Shown here: one piece after another, positions 32,985 to 39,699 of the stretch | How the letters are laid out: each line of letters starts with the position of its first letter | Numbering within the stretch: the first letter of the stretch is position 1 | Source of the DNA: Phycicoccus avicenniae | Lineage (GTDB): Bacteria > Actinomycetota > Actinomycetes > Actinomycetales > Dermatophilaceae | Assembly: GCF_018139485.1 (NCBI RefSeq) | Contig: NZ_JAGSNF010000016.1 | Coordinates: 1-41,883 of the forward strand | DNA: 41,883 nucleotides | Direction of reading: 5' to 3' | The notes under the pieces: model-generated | The model's database searches: none | Told to the model about the DNA's origin: nothing | The model's input: the letters and a program-made list of their open reading frames with translations, nothing else | Translations under genes and position numbers: made by a program

Positions 32985-33698
32985 ATGAGCCCCGAGACCC
33001 CCGCCGCCCTGCTCGCCCGTCTCGTCGAGTCCGACCCGGGACGCCCGCGGATCACGACGTACGACGACACCGAGGGCCCCACCCGGGGCGAGCGCATCGA
33101 GCTGTCGGCGCGGGTCGTCGCGAACTGGGTCTCCAAGGCCGGCAACCTCCTGCAGGAGGACCTCGACGCCGCCCCCGGCACCCGGGTCCTCCTCGACCTG
33201 CCGGCGCACTGGCGCTCGGTCTACTGGGCGTTCGCCGTGTGGTCCGTCGGGGCCGAGGTCGTCCTGCCCGGAGCGGACGCCGACACCCCGGTCGACGTCG
33301 TCGTCACCGACGACCCCGAGCGCTGCGAGCAGGGCGAGGTCGCCGTGCTCGTGACGCTCGCCGCGCTCGCCCGGTCGGCGGACGGTCCCGTCCCGCCGGG
33401 CGCCGTCGACGAGGCGAAGGACCTCGCGACGCACGGCGACGTCTTCACCGCGTGGGACGAGCCGGACGCGGACGCCGTCGCGCTGCGGACCCCGGAGGGC
33501 GCCCTCACCTACGCGGGTCTCGTCCCGACCGGTGCCGGACCGGTCCGTGAGCACGTCGCGACCGGGGAGACCGCCACGCTGCTCGAGGTCGTCCTGCGCG
33601 CCTGGGCGGGCGACGGGTCGGTCGTGCTGACCCGCGGGGCCCCCGACGCGGACGTCCTCGCGGCCCGGCTCGCCACCGAGGGGGTCACCGGGGTCTGA
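32985..33698 (+). CDS. TIGR03089 family protein
   Basis: 237-residue protein of the actinobacterial TIGR03089 family, a shortened relative of the N-terminal part of AMP-forming ligases. Visible marks are the N-terminus PAALLARLVESDPGRPRITTYDDTEGPTRGERIELSARVVANWVSKAGNLLQEDLDAAPGTRVLLDLPAHWRSVYWAFAVWSVGAEV-like run and a C-terminal TRGAPDADVLAARLATEGVTG. The ATP-binding P-loop and C-terminal ligase domain are absent, so catalysis is doubtful. The ATG at 32985 follows TACGGT by 7 bases. Its last 14 bases overlap the tail of the convergent SnoaL-like gene. From memory the mycobacterial member lies near the rmlD/LCP genes; function is unknown. Confidence 0.85.
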   Translation: MSPETPAALLARLVESDPGRPRITTYDDTEGPTRGERIELSARVVANWVSKAGNLLQEDLDAAPGTRVLLDLPAHWRSVYWAFAVWSVGAEVVLPGADADTPVDVVVTDDPERCEQGEVAVLVTLAALARSADGPVPPGAVDEAKDLATHGDVFTAWDEPDADAVALRTPEGALTYAGLVPTGAGPVREHVATGETATLLEVVLRAWAGDGSVVLTRGAPDADVLAARLATEGVTGV

Positions 33699-34200
33699 CG
33701 CCCGGCCCCGACCCGTCACCGCCGACCGACCCCGACCCGTCACCGCCGGCCGGCTCGGACCGCTCCTTGCGGAAGGCGTCCTTGCGCCGGATGAGGTCGC
33801 CCTCGAACGCGAGGACGTCGACCCCCCGGTAGCTCGACGGCACGCCGCCGTGCGGGGTCCCGTGGAAGGTCCACGTCGCGAGGCCCCACGAGCCGCCGAC
33901 CCGGACGTCGACGTCCCGGTACGACGCGTCCGCGTACCCGCCGAGGAAGGCCGCCATCCCGGCGCGGACCGCCTCGCGCCCCTCGAAGACGACGCCGTCG
34001 TCCGCGGGACCGCGTGAGCCGAGGTAGACGGCGTCGGCGGTGAAGAACGCCGCGATCGCGTCCGGGTCGCCGGCGGAGCACGCGTCGAAGAAGGCGAGCA
34101 GGCGCTCCTCGGTCATGAACAGGCGCTCCTCGGTCATCGGGCCGGGACCCGGCGTCGCGGGGCGGGTGGCGGTCGTCGGCGTCGTGACGCTGCTCGGCAC
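33685..34200 (-). CDS. SnoaL-like / NTF2-fold protein
   Basis: About 171 residues. The core (residues about 30-145) is an NTF2-like cone fold, with EERLLAFFDACSAGDPDAIAAFFTADAVYLGSRGPADDGVVFEGREAVRAGMAAFL followed by WTFHGT and GVDVLAFEGDLIRRKDAFRKE. Such proteins are small-molecule isomerases, hydrolases or binding proteins, and the substrate is unknown. The GTG at 34200 is chosen because GGAAGGA lies about 7 bases upstream. However, a tandem repeat duplicates MTEERL at 34116-34137, and either internal ATG could serve. The C-terminus is a Gly/Ser/Asp-rich tail overlapping the TIGR03089 gene end by 14 bases. It is divergent from the GlxA-type regulator. Confidence 0.82.
   Translation of the reverse strand: MPSSVTTPTTATRPATPGPGPMTEERLFMTEERLLAFFDACSAGDPDAIAAFFTADAVYLGSRGPADDGVVFEGREAVRAGMAAFLGGYADASYRDVDVRVGGSWGLATWTFHGTPHGGVPSSYRGVDVLAFEGDLIRRKDAFRKERSEPAGGDGSGSVGGDGSGPGVRPR
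34099..34137 (-). repeat. Tandem duplication containing a start codon
   Basis: An 18-base unit (34099-34116) is repeated exactly at 34120-34137, with a period of 21 bases. It encodes MTEERLF followed by MTEERLL, so the gene carries two successive in-frame ATG codons in the same context. Confidence 0.85.
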
Positions 34201-34286
34201 GGGAGGGTCCTTCCGGGGAGGGGCGGGGCCCCCAGCCTCGCCCGGTCGTGACCTCGACGACCAGTGGCACGGGTGACCAGTGCCCG

Positions 34287-34292
34287 TAAGAT
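34287..34292 (+). promoter_or_regulatory. -10 box (TAAGAT) of the GlxA-type regulator gene
   Basis: TAAGAT is followed by 6 bases and the ATG at 34299, with no ribosome binding site. This is the best match to TATAAT among the leaderless boxes here. Confidence 0.55.
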
Positions 34293-34298
34293 CGCGCC

Positions 34299-35279
34299 AT
34301 GACCGCACCGGAGCGTCCCCGGGTCGTCGCCGTCGCCTACGACGGCCTCTGCACCTTCGAGTTCGGCATCGTCGCGGAGGTCTTCGGCCTGCCCCGCCCG
34401 GAGCTCTCCCTCCCCTGGTACTCCTTCGAGGTCGCCGCCGCGGAGCCCGGGCCGCTGCGGGGGCTCGGCGGGCTCGTGCTCGACGGCGCCCGCGGTCTCG
34501 ACGCCCTGGCCGGAGCGCACACGGTCGTCGTCCCGGGCTGGCGGGACCCCGACGAGACCCCGCCCGCCGCCCTGCTCGAGGCGCTGCGGGCGGCGCACCG
34601 CGACGGCTCCCGGGTCGTGTCGGTCTGCTCCGGGGCGTTCGTGCTGGCCGCGGCCGGGCTGCTCGACGGCCGCCGGGCGACGACGCACTGGCGCTACGTC
34701 GAGCGCCTGGCCCGCGCCCGACCCGCGGTCACCGTCACCCCCGACGTCCTCTACGTCGACGAGGGCGACGTCGTCACCTCCGCGGGCAGCGCCGCCGGCA
34801 TCGACATGTGCCTGCACCTCGTGCGGACCGACCACGGCGCCGACGTCGCCGCGTCCGTCGCGCGGCGGCTCGTCGTCCCCCCGCACCGCTCCGGTGGGCA
34901 GGCGCAGTACGTCCCGCGGCCGATGGGTCCGGCGCGGCCGGACCGGGTCGGCGCCTCGGCGGTCATGGACTGGGCGCTCTCGCGGCTCGAGCAGCCGCTC
35001 GGGGTCGACGACCTCGCCCGGCACGCGGGGATGGCCCGGCGGACCTTCCTGCGCCGGTTCCGGGACGAGACCGGTGAGACCCCGCACCGGTGGCTCGTCC
35101 GGCAGCGCGTGCACGCGGCGCAGCACCTGCTCGAGACGACGACCCTGCCGGTCGAGGCGGTCGGCCCACGGGTCGGCTTCGGGTCCGTCGAGACCTTCCG
35201 GCACCACTTCCGCGGGGTCGCCGGGACGACGCCGTCGGCCTACCGGGCGCAGTTCCGCACGGCGCCGTCGGACCGCTGA
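34299..35279 (+). CDS. GlxA-family transcriptional regulator (DJ-1/PfpI + AraC HTH)
   Basis: 326 residues. The N-terminal DJ-1/PfpI-like domain (about 8-185) has VVAVAYDGLCTFEFGIVAEVFG, HTVVVPGW and the nucleophile-elbow-like VVSVCSGAFVLAAAGLLDGRRATTHW, followed by VTSAGSAAGIDMCLHLVRTDHG. The C-terminal AraC/XylS helix-turn-helix pair (about 220-318) has LGVDDLARHAGMARRTFLRRFRDETGETPHRWLVRQRV and VGFGSVETFRHHFRGVAGTTPSAYRAQFR. It is a cytoplasmic regulator; the ligand is unknown. The likely target is the divergent SnoaL-like gene 98 bases away. The start follows a TAAGAT box. A hairpin of the dispersed family terminates it at 35307. Confidence 0.94.
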   Translation: MTAPERPRVVAVAYDGLCTFEFGIVAEVFGLPRPELSLPWYSFEVAAAEPGPLRGLGGLVLDGARGLDALAGAHTVVVPGWRDPDETPPAALLEALRAAHRDGSRVVSVCSGAFVLAAAGLLDGRRATTHWRYVERLARARPAVTVTPDVLYVDEGDVVTSAGSAAGIDMCLHLVRTDHGADVAASVARRLVVPPHRSGGQAQYVPRPMGPARPDRVGASAVMDWALSRLEQPLGVDDLARHAGMARRTFLRRFRDETGETPHRWLVRQRVHAAQHLLETTTLPVEAVGPRVGFGSVETFRHHFRGVAGTTPSAYRAQFRTAPSDR

Positions 35280-35306
35280 GGGCACCGGACGGGCGCCGGA
35301 CGGACG

Positions 35307-35352
35307 CCGTGGGAGGGTCCACCCCGTCAGGGCGTGGTCGACCCTCCCACGG
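35307..35352. terminator. Bidirectional hairpin terminator, copy 3 of a dispersed family
   Basis: Outer arms of 13 bases (35307-35319 and 35340-35352) pair perfectly, and an imperfect inner stem closes on a 6-base loop TCAGGG. It lies between the convergent stops at 35279 (+) and 35358 (-). The outer CCGTGGGAGG and inner ACCCCG segments match copies 1 and 2. Confidence 0.8.
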
Positions 35353-35357
35353 AGGCG

Positions 35358-37235
35358 TCACATCTGGCGCTCGATCGCCTTCCACGTGACCCGGGCGACG
35401 ACGCCCGTCTGCGCGATCCTCGCCCGCTTCTGGGCGGCCTTGACCGCGGCCTGGGTCTGCGGCCCGAAGGAGCCGTCCGCCGTGATGCCGAGCGCCCGCT
35501 GGAGCACCCGGACGGTCTCCCCGCGCGCCCCGCGCTTCAGGACGGTGTCGTAGTGCGCCGACAGCGGCGCGCTCCTGGCGAGCACGACCGTCCAGGTCCT
35601 GGCGTCGACGACACCGGTGACCCGCAGCCCGTTCGCCCGCTGGATGCTCTCGACACGGGTCTCGGTCCGGGGCCCGAAGCGGCCGTCGACGGTGAGCCCG
35701 CCGGCGGCCTGCTGGAACGCCCGCACGGCAGCGCCGGCCGAACCGCGACGCAGCGTCGTCGAGGCGTAGGACGAGGTCGAGGACCCCGTCCCGGAGCCCA
35801 CCGAGCCCGCGGAGCCCGAGGAGGCGGACGACGCACCCGACGACGCGCCGCCACCGGACCCGCCGGCCATGAGGGCCTTCCAGTCCTTGGCGTCGACGAC
35901 ACCGTCGGCGGCCAGGCCGACGCTCTTCTGCCACGCGACGACCCGCGACTGCGTCCGCGGTCCGAAGGAGCCGTCGACCGCGAGCCCGCCGACGGCCTTC
36001 TGCAGCGCCTTCACGGCCTCGCCGCGGCTCCAGAGCCGCAGGGTGACCCCGGAGTACTTCGCGAGGGGGTGCGCCGAGGACGAGGCCCCGGACCCGCCGG
36101 AGGACCGGCCCGCGAGGGCGTCCCACACGGCGCGGTCGACGACACCGGTCCGCGGCAGACCCTTCGAGCCCTGGTAGCTCTTGACCCGCGCCTCGGTCGC
36201 CGGGCCGAACGAGCCGTCGACGGCGATCCCGCCGACCGCGCGCTGGAGGACGCGGACGGCCTCGCCGCGGGCGCCGCGTCGCAGGGTCGTCGAGGCGTAG
36301 CGGTCGATGTCGGCGGCCGAGGCCGACCCGGAGGAGCCGGAGGCCGACCCGGAGCCCGAGCCGGATCCGGACCCGGACGAGCCCGAGGACGCCCCGCGCA
36401 GCGCGTCCCACACGGCGCGGTCGGCGACACCGGTGCGCGGCAGACCCTTCGAGCCCTGGTAGGTCTTGACCCGTGCCTCGGTCGCCGGGCCGAAGGAGCC
36501 GTCGACGGAGAGCCCGCCGATGGCGCCCTGGAGCGCGCGCACGGCGGCCCCGGTCGAGCCGCGGCGCAGCGTCGTCGAGACGTAGCGGTCGAGGGACTCG
36601 GTGCCGCCGGTCTTCATCGGTCCGGTGAGGTAGTCCGTGCGGGCCCGGCCGGTCCACCACGAGTTGAGCGCGTACGCGCCGTCCCAGGTGAAGGAGATGT
36701 GGATGTGGTCGGTGTGCGGGGAGGAGCCGCTGTAGGCGGCCCATCCCTTGTCCGGGGCCCACGCCTTCCAGATCTTCCGGTTCCAGATCATGTAGTTGAT
36801 CCCGAACCGGCGAGCCATGGCGCCGGGCCGGCCCTGGCTGTCCTTGGCGCTCAGCCAGCGGGTCAGGGTGTTGCCGACCTCGAGCTCGTCGGCCTTGCGC
36901 GCGTCGAGCATCCAGTCGAGCGCGCGGCCCTCCCCGTGCTCCTGGTCGCAGCCGCGCAGGATGCCGTAGGCGTGCTTGCCGTACGTCTGCTCGAGCAGCT
37001 TGGCGAAGGCGACCGGACCGGGCTGGTTCTCGCTGAGGCAGCGGAACCCGCCCTGGTACGGCGGGGCGACGTCGAGCGCGGAGGGCAGGGACCGGCTCGG
37101 CTGCGGCACCGGGACCGAGGCGGCCTGGGCCGCGGCGGCCCCGAGGGGCAGGGCGATGACGGAGGCCGAGACGGCGCCGATCGTGCGGGTGGGGACCCGA
37201 CGCAGCGCCGGTCGGGCAGGGCGGGGCAGGGACAC
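35358..37235 (-). CDS. Secreted wall peptidase-like protein with five peptidoglycan-binding repeats
   Basis: 625 residues. A signal peptide (about 1-40, ending AAAAQAAS) precedes an ARB-07466/M15-like domain (about 55-205) with probable zinc ligands H100 and D107 (EHGEGRALDWMLD) and H177/H179 (SPHTDHIHISF). Five PG_binding_1 repeats follow at about 217-280, 313-376, 393-457, 490-552 and 561-624, each containing a DGxFGPxT turn and separated by Ser/Gly linkers. Repeats 1 and 2 are almost identical, which indicates recent duplication. It should bind and possibly cleave peptidoglycan outside the cell. The GTG at 37235 has GGAG about 7 bases upstream. A leader stem-loop and a promoter word shared with whiB lie upstream. 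Confidence 0.9.
   Translation of the reverse strand: MSLPRPARPALRRVPTRTIGAVSASVIALPLGAAAAQAASVPVPQPSRSLPSALDVAPPYQGGFRCLSENQPGPVAFAKLLEQTYGKHAYGILRGCDQEHGEGRALDWMLDARKADELEVGNTLTRWLSAKDSQGRPGAMARRFGINYMIWNRKIWKAWAPDKGWAAYSGSSPHTDHIHISFTWDGAYALNSWWTGRARTDYLTGPMKTGGTESLDRYVSTTLRRGSTGAAVRALQGAIGGLSVDGSFGPATEARVKTYQGSKGLPRTGVADRAVWDALRGASSGSSGSGSGSGSGSASGSSGSASAADIDRYASTTLRRGARGEAVRVLQRAVGGIAVDGSFGPATEARVKSYQGSKGLPRTGVVDRAVWDALAGRSSGGSGASSSAHPLAKYSGVTLRLWSRGEAVKALQKAVGGLAVDGSFGPRTQSRVVAWQKSVGLAADGVVDAKDWKALMAGGSGGGASSGASSASSGSAGSVGSGTGSSTSSYASTTLRRGSAGAAVRAFQQAAGGLTVDGRFGPRTETRVESIQRANGLRVTGVVDARTWTVVLARSAPLSAHYDTVLKRGARGETVRVLQRALGITADGSFGPQTQAAVKAAQKRARIAQTGVVARVTWKAIERQM
36130..36570 (-). repeat. 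Internal DNA repeat encoding two near-identical wall-binding modules
   Basis: Roughly 150-base segments around 36130-36300 and 36415-36570 share long runs of identical bases, and both encode VDGSFGPATEARVK and YQGSKGLPRTGV. A Gly/Ser-coding stretch separates them. They are the second and first peptidoglycan-binding repeats. Confidence 0.75.
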
Positions 37236-37260
37236 GCGATGCTCCAAACGAGGCGAGACC

Positions 37261-37288
37261 TGCGTCCGGGGCAGGGGGTCCGGACGCA
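37261..37288 (-). promoter_or_regulatory. Stem-loop in the leader of the wall peptidase gene
   Basis: Arms TGCGTCCGG (37261-37269) and CCGGACGCA (37280-37288) pair perfectly over 9 bp around a 10-base purine- or pyrimidine-rich loop. It lies 26-53 bases upstream of the GTG at 37235, within the presumed leader. It could affect mRNA stability or translation. Confidence 0.45.
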
Positions 37289-37383
37289 CTCGGTCATCCG
37301 GTCCCATGAGTCACACGAGGCACATCGGATGTACGAGCACCACATTTGTTTCATGCGGTACCACACGCCGCAAGCAGATCGTG

Positions 37384-37395
37384 GGAATTACACGC
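37384..37395 (-). promoter_or_regulatory. Promoter word GCGTGTAATTCC shared with whiB
   Basis: On the minus strand, GCGTGTAATTCC occurs here, about 150 bases before the wall peptidase start, and also at 19619-19630 upstream of whiB. Both sites are in the two AT-rich intergenic regions of the window. TGTAAT inside the word could serve as the -10 box. The rest of the 235-base gap (37236-37470) holds the leader stem-loop and nothing else I can name. Confidence 0.5.
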
Positions 37396-37470
37396 CTGTT
37401 CTTCTCCGGCGCCGCGTCCGCGGGACCCGACCGGCTCGGCGCCGCCCCGCGTCCGCCCGAGCCGACCGGC

Positions 37471-39699
37471 TCAGCGTCGCGCCGCGCCGGTGCGCACGCC
37501 GCCGGAGACCGAGGCGGTCCCGCCCATGACGACGACCCGCTCGAGGTCCCCGGACTCCTGGAGGACCCGGGTGCTCGCCTCGGGCAGCCGGGCCCGGGTC
37601 GTGAGGAGGGTCATCCGCGGCACGCTGCCGGCGGTGAGGGCGTCGGCGAGGGCCGCGTCGGCGCCGCTGGCGAGCGAGACGTGCGTCGCCGCCGCGAGCC
37701 GCGGACGGTAGAACGACGCGACGGCCGCCGCCACCTCGTACCGGTCGGCGCCGCCGATGCGGTCGGTCCGCGCGCCGGTGCCCTCCAGGGCACGGACGAC
37801 CGCGCCGGACACCGACGCCTCGCCGCCGAGCACCCGGACCGAGGTCGCGCCCGTCGAGCGGAGCGCCGAGGCCGTCGCCCCGGGCAGGACGTCGGCGCGG
37901 GTGAGCAGCACCGGCTCGTGCTCCGCCCCCGCGGGCCCTCCGGCCCCGAGGGCGTCGGCGAGCGCCGTGCCGGAGGCGACGACGGCCGCCGTCACGCGGC
38001 CCCGCCCGGCGACGTCGAGGGCGACGTTGGCCGCGACCCGGTAGCGGTCGGCGCCGCTGATCCGGCGCACCGTGAGCCCGCGGGCCTCGAGCTGCTCGAC
38101 GACGTCCTGGGACACCGTGGCCTCGCCCCCGACGACGACGGCCTCGCGCAGCGTCCCGGCCCGCCGGGCCAGCTCGGTGCGGGTCGCGCCCGGGAGCGCC
38201 GTCCCCGTCGAGAGCAGCAGCGGCGCGTCGAGCGACTGGGCGAGGGGGCCGGCGACGGCGGCGTCGGCCCGCTTCTCGGTGGCGCCGCTCGCGACGACGA
38301 CGGTGCGCGCGGACGAGGAGTGCGTCCGGGCGAGGGCGGCGGCCACGGCGTAGCGGGTGGAGCCGCCGAGCCGCGTCGTCGGCCGCTCGACGTACGTCGA
38401 GTTCAGCCGCAGCCGGGAGCGCAGGCTCTCGCCCGACAGGGTCCGGGTGGCGCCGGTCGACGAGGTGGCCGTCGCCGACGCGACGGCACCGGAGACGTAG
38501 CGCTCGGACAGGTCGAGGCGCACGACGTCGCGCAGGTCGAAGGCCGAGGCGAGACCGCTGCGGCTCGGGGCCGCGGTCCAGTGCGCGCGTGGGTTGCTCG
38601 AGCGCTGGGCCCACCGGTCGTCGACGCTGCGCAGGTACGGCAGCTCGGCGGTCCAGACGTCCTCGCTGTTCTGGGTGCGCCCCCCGCTGGAGGAGGAGTA
38701 GTAGGCCTCGATGATCGAGCCGCGGTACGTCGCGACGTACCCCTGGTCCGAGGACCCCGCCGCCCGCACGGCGTCGGTCCAGCCGGGCCAGTACCGCCGG
38801 TCGCCCGACGACGTCGGGTACCCGCCGAAGACCTGGCTGCGGGTGTCGTCGTAGACGTGGCAGTTGCACGAGGAGCTCACCCCGGCGGCGATGTTCCGCA
38901 GGACGTACCCGCGGGCCGCGGCGGCCTGGGCCTGCAGCGTCGCGGCCGGCCAGGACCACGGCACCTCGCGAATGTAGTCGAGGTACTCGTCGTGGACGCG
39001 GACGTACATCGCGGCCTCGAGGGTGGAGCCGCCGGGTGTGCGCGTGACGCGGAGCAGCCCGTCCCGGTAGGACCCGGCGCCGTCGACGACGAGCAGGGTG
39101 CGGTCGTCGTCGAAGCGGACCGTCGGCCGGGCCCCGGTCGCGCTGCGCGTCCCCGAGCACCCGGAGCACGACACCGCCATCGACCCGCCGGACGGCCGGA
39201 CGGTGACGACGTCGCCCGCCCCGCCCCGGATGTCGACGTCGCCGTCGCCCGTCGCGACGGTGACCCGGAAGGACCCTCCGCCGCTCGACAGGGCGCTCGT
39301 GCGAAGCGTCACCGAGGCCGCCCGGTTGCGGACGTTGACCCGGGCCGTGGCGTCGTCGTCGCGGCGCTCGTAGTCGGTCCCGGTGTAGTAGTGACCGAGG
39401 ATGTCGGCCGCCGAGTACCCGTCCCGCGCCATCTCGTACGCGCCGTACTGGCTCATCCCGACGCCGTGACCCCACCCCGAGCCGGACAGGGTCCACGACG
39501 AGGACTCCGCGGCGGCCACGTCGGGCGCGGCCGCGAGCCCCTCCGCGACCTCCGCGGCCTCGGCAGGGTCCGCCCCCGGGACCGGACGCGGCAGGTCCAC
39601 CCCCCACGTGCCGTCGTCGGCCGTGGCGGCCGGCGCGGCGAGGGCGAGCACCACCGCCGCGCCGACGGCGGCCCGGACCCAGCGACCGGACGAGGTCAT
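37471..39699 (-). CDS. SpoIID/LytB-domain protein with three CWB2 repeats
   Basis: 742 residues. A signal peptide (about 1-27, ending APAATADD) precedes a short acidic region. The SpoIID/LytB domain (about 70-410) carries GWGHGVGMSQYGAYEMARDGYSAADILGHYYTGT, the catalytic-type Glu in IREVPWSWPAATLQAQAAAARGYV, and YYSSSSGGRTQNSEDVW. Three cell-wall-binding-2 repeats (about 440-740) each have an R(L/I)xGxxRY start and a VxGGxAxVS end. SpoIID-type enzymes cleave glycan strands stripped of peptides, and LytB of Bacillus modifies the LytC amidase. The ATG at 39699 overlaps the amidase stop as ATGA, so the pair is coupled. The proteins would act outside the membrane. Confidence 0.92.
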   Translation of the reverse strand: MTSSGRWVRAAVGAAVVLALAAPAATADDGTWGVDLPRPVPGADPAEAAEVAEGLAAAPDVAAAESSSWTLSGSGWGHGVGMSQYGAYEMARDGYSAADILGHYYTGTDYERRDDDATARVNVRNRAASVTLRTSALSSGGGSFRVTVATGDGDVDIRGGAGDVVTVRPSGGSMAVSCSGCSGTRSATGARPTVRFDDDRTLLVVDGAGSYRDGLLRVTRTPGGSTLEAAMYVRVHDEYLDYIREVPWSWPAATLQAQAAAARGYVLRNIAAGVSSSCNCHVYDDTRSQVFGGYPTSSGDRRYWPGWTDAVRAAGSSDQGYVATYRGSIIEAYYSSSSGGRTQNSEDVWTAELPYLRSVDDRWAQRSSNPRAHWTAAPSRSGLASAFDLRDVVRLDLSERYVSGAVASATATSSTGATRTLSGESLRSRLRLNSTYVERPTTRLGGSTRYAVAAALARTHSSSARTVVVASGATEKRADAAVAGPLAQSLDAPLLLSTGTALPGATRTELARRAGTLREAVVVGGEATVSQDVVEQLEARGLTVRRISGADRYRVAANVALDVAGRGRVTAAVVASGTALADALGAGGPAGAEHEPVLLTRADVLPGATASALRSTGATSVRVLGGEASVSGAVVRALEGTGARTDRIGGADRYEVAAAVASFYRPRLAAATHVSLASGADAALADALTAGSVPRMTLLTTRARLPEASTRVLQESGDLERVVVMGGTASVSGGVRTGAARR

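Noticed and set aside
37236-37395. Possible ydaO (c-di-AMP) riboswitch before the wall peptidase gene
   Set aside because: Such riboswitches often precede actinobacterial wall hydrolases, but the leader lacks the conserved ydaO core segments and is short for one. Only a simple stem-loop is seen.
37428-37472. Direct repeat CCGACCGGCTC near the SpoIID/LytB stop codon
   Set aside because: Two 11-base copies about 34 bases apart can form a weak hairpin that might terminate transcription, but pairing is imperfect and the loop is large. The evidence is too thin to call it a feature.
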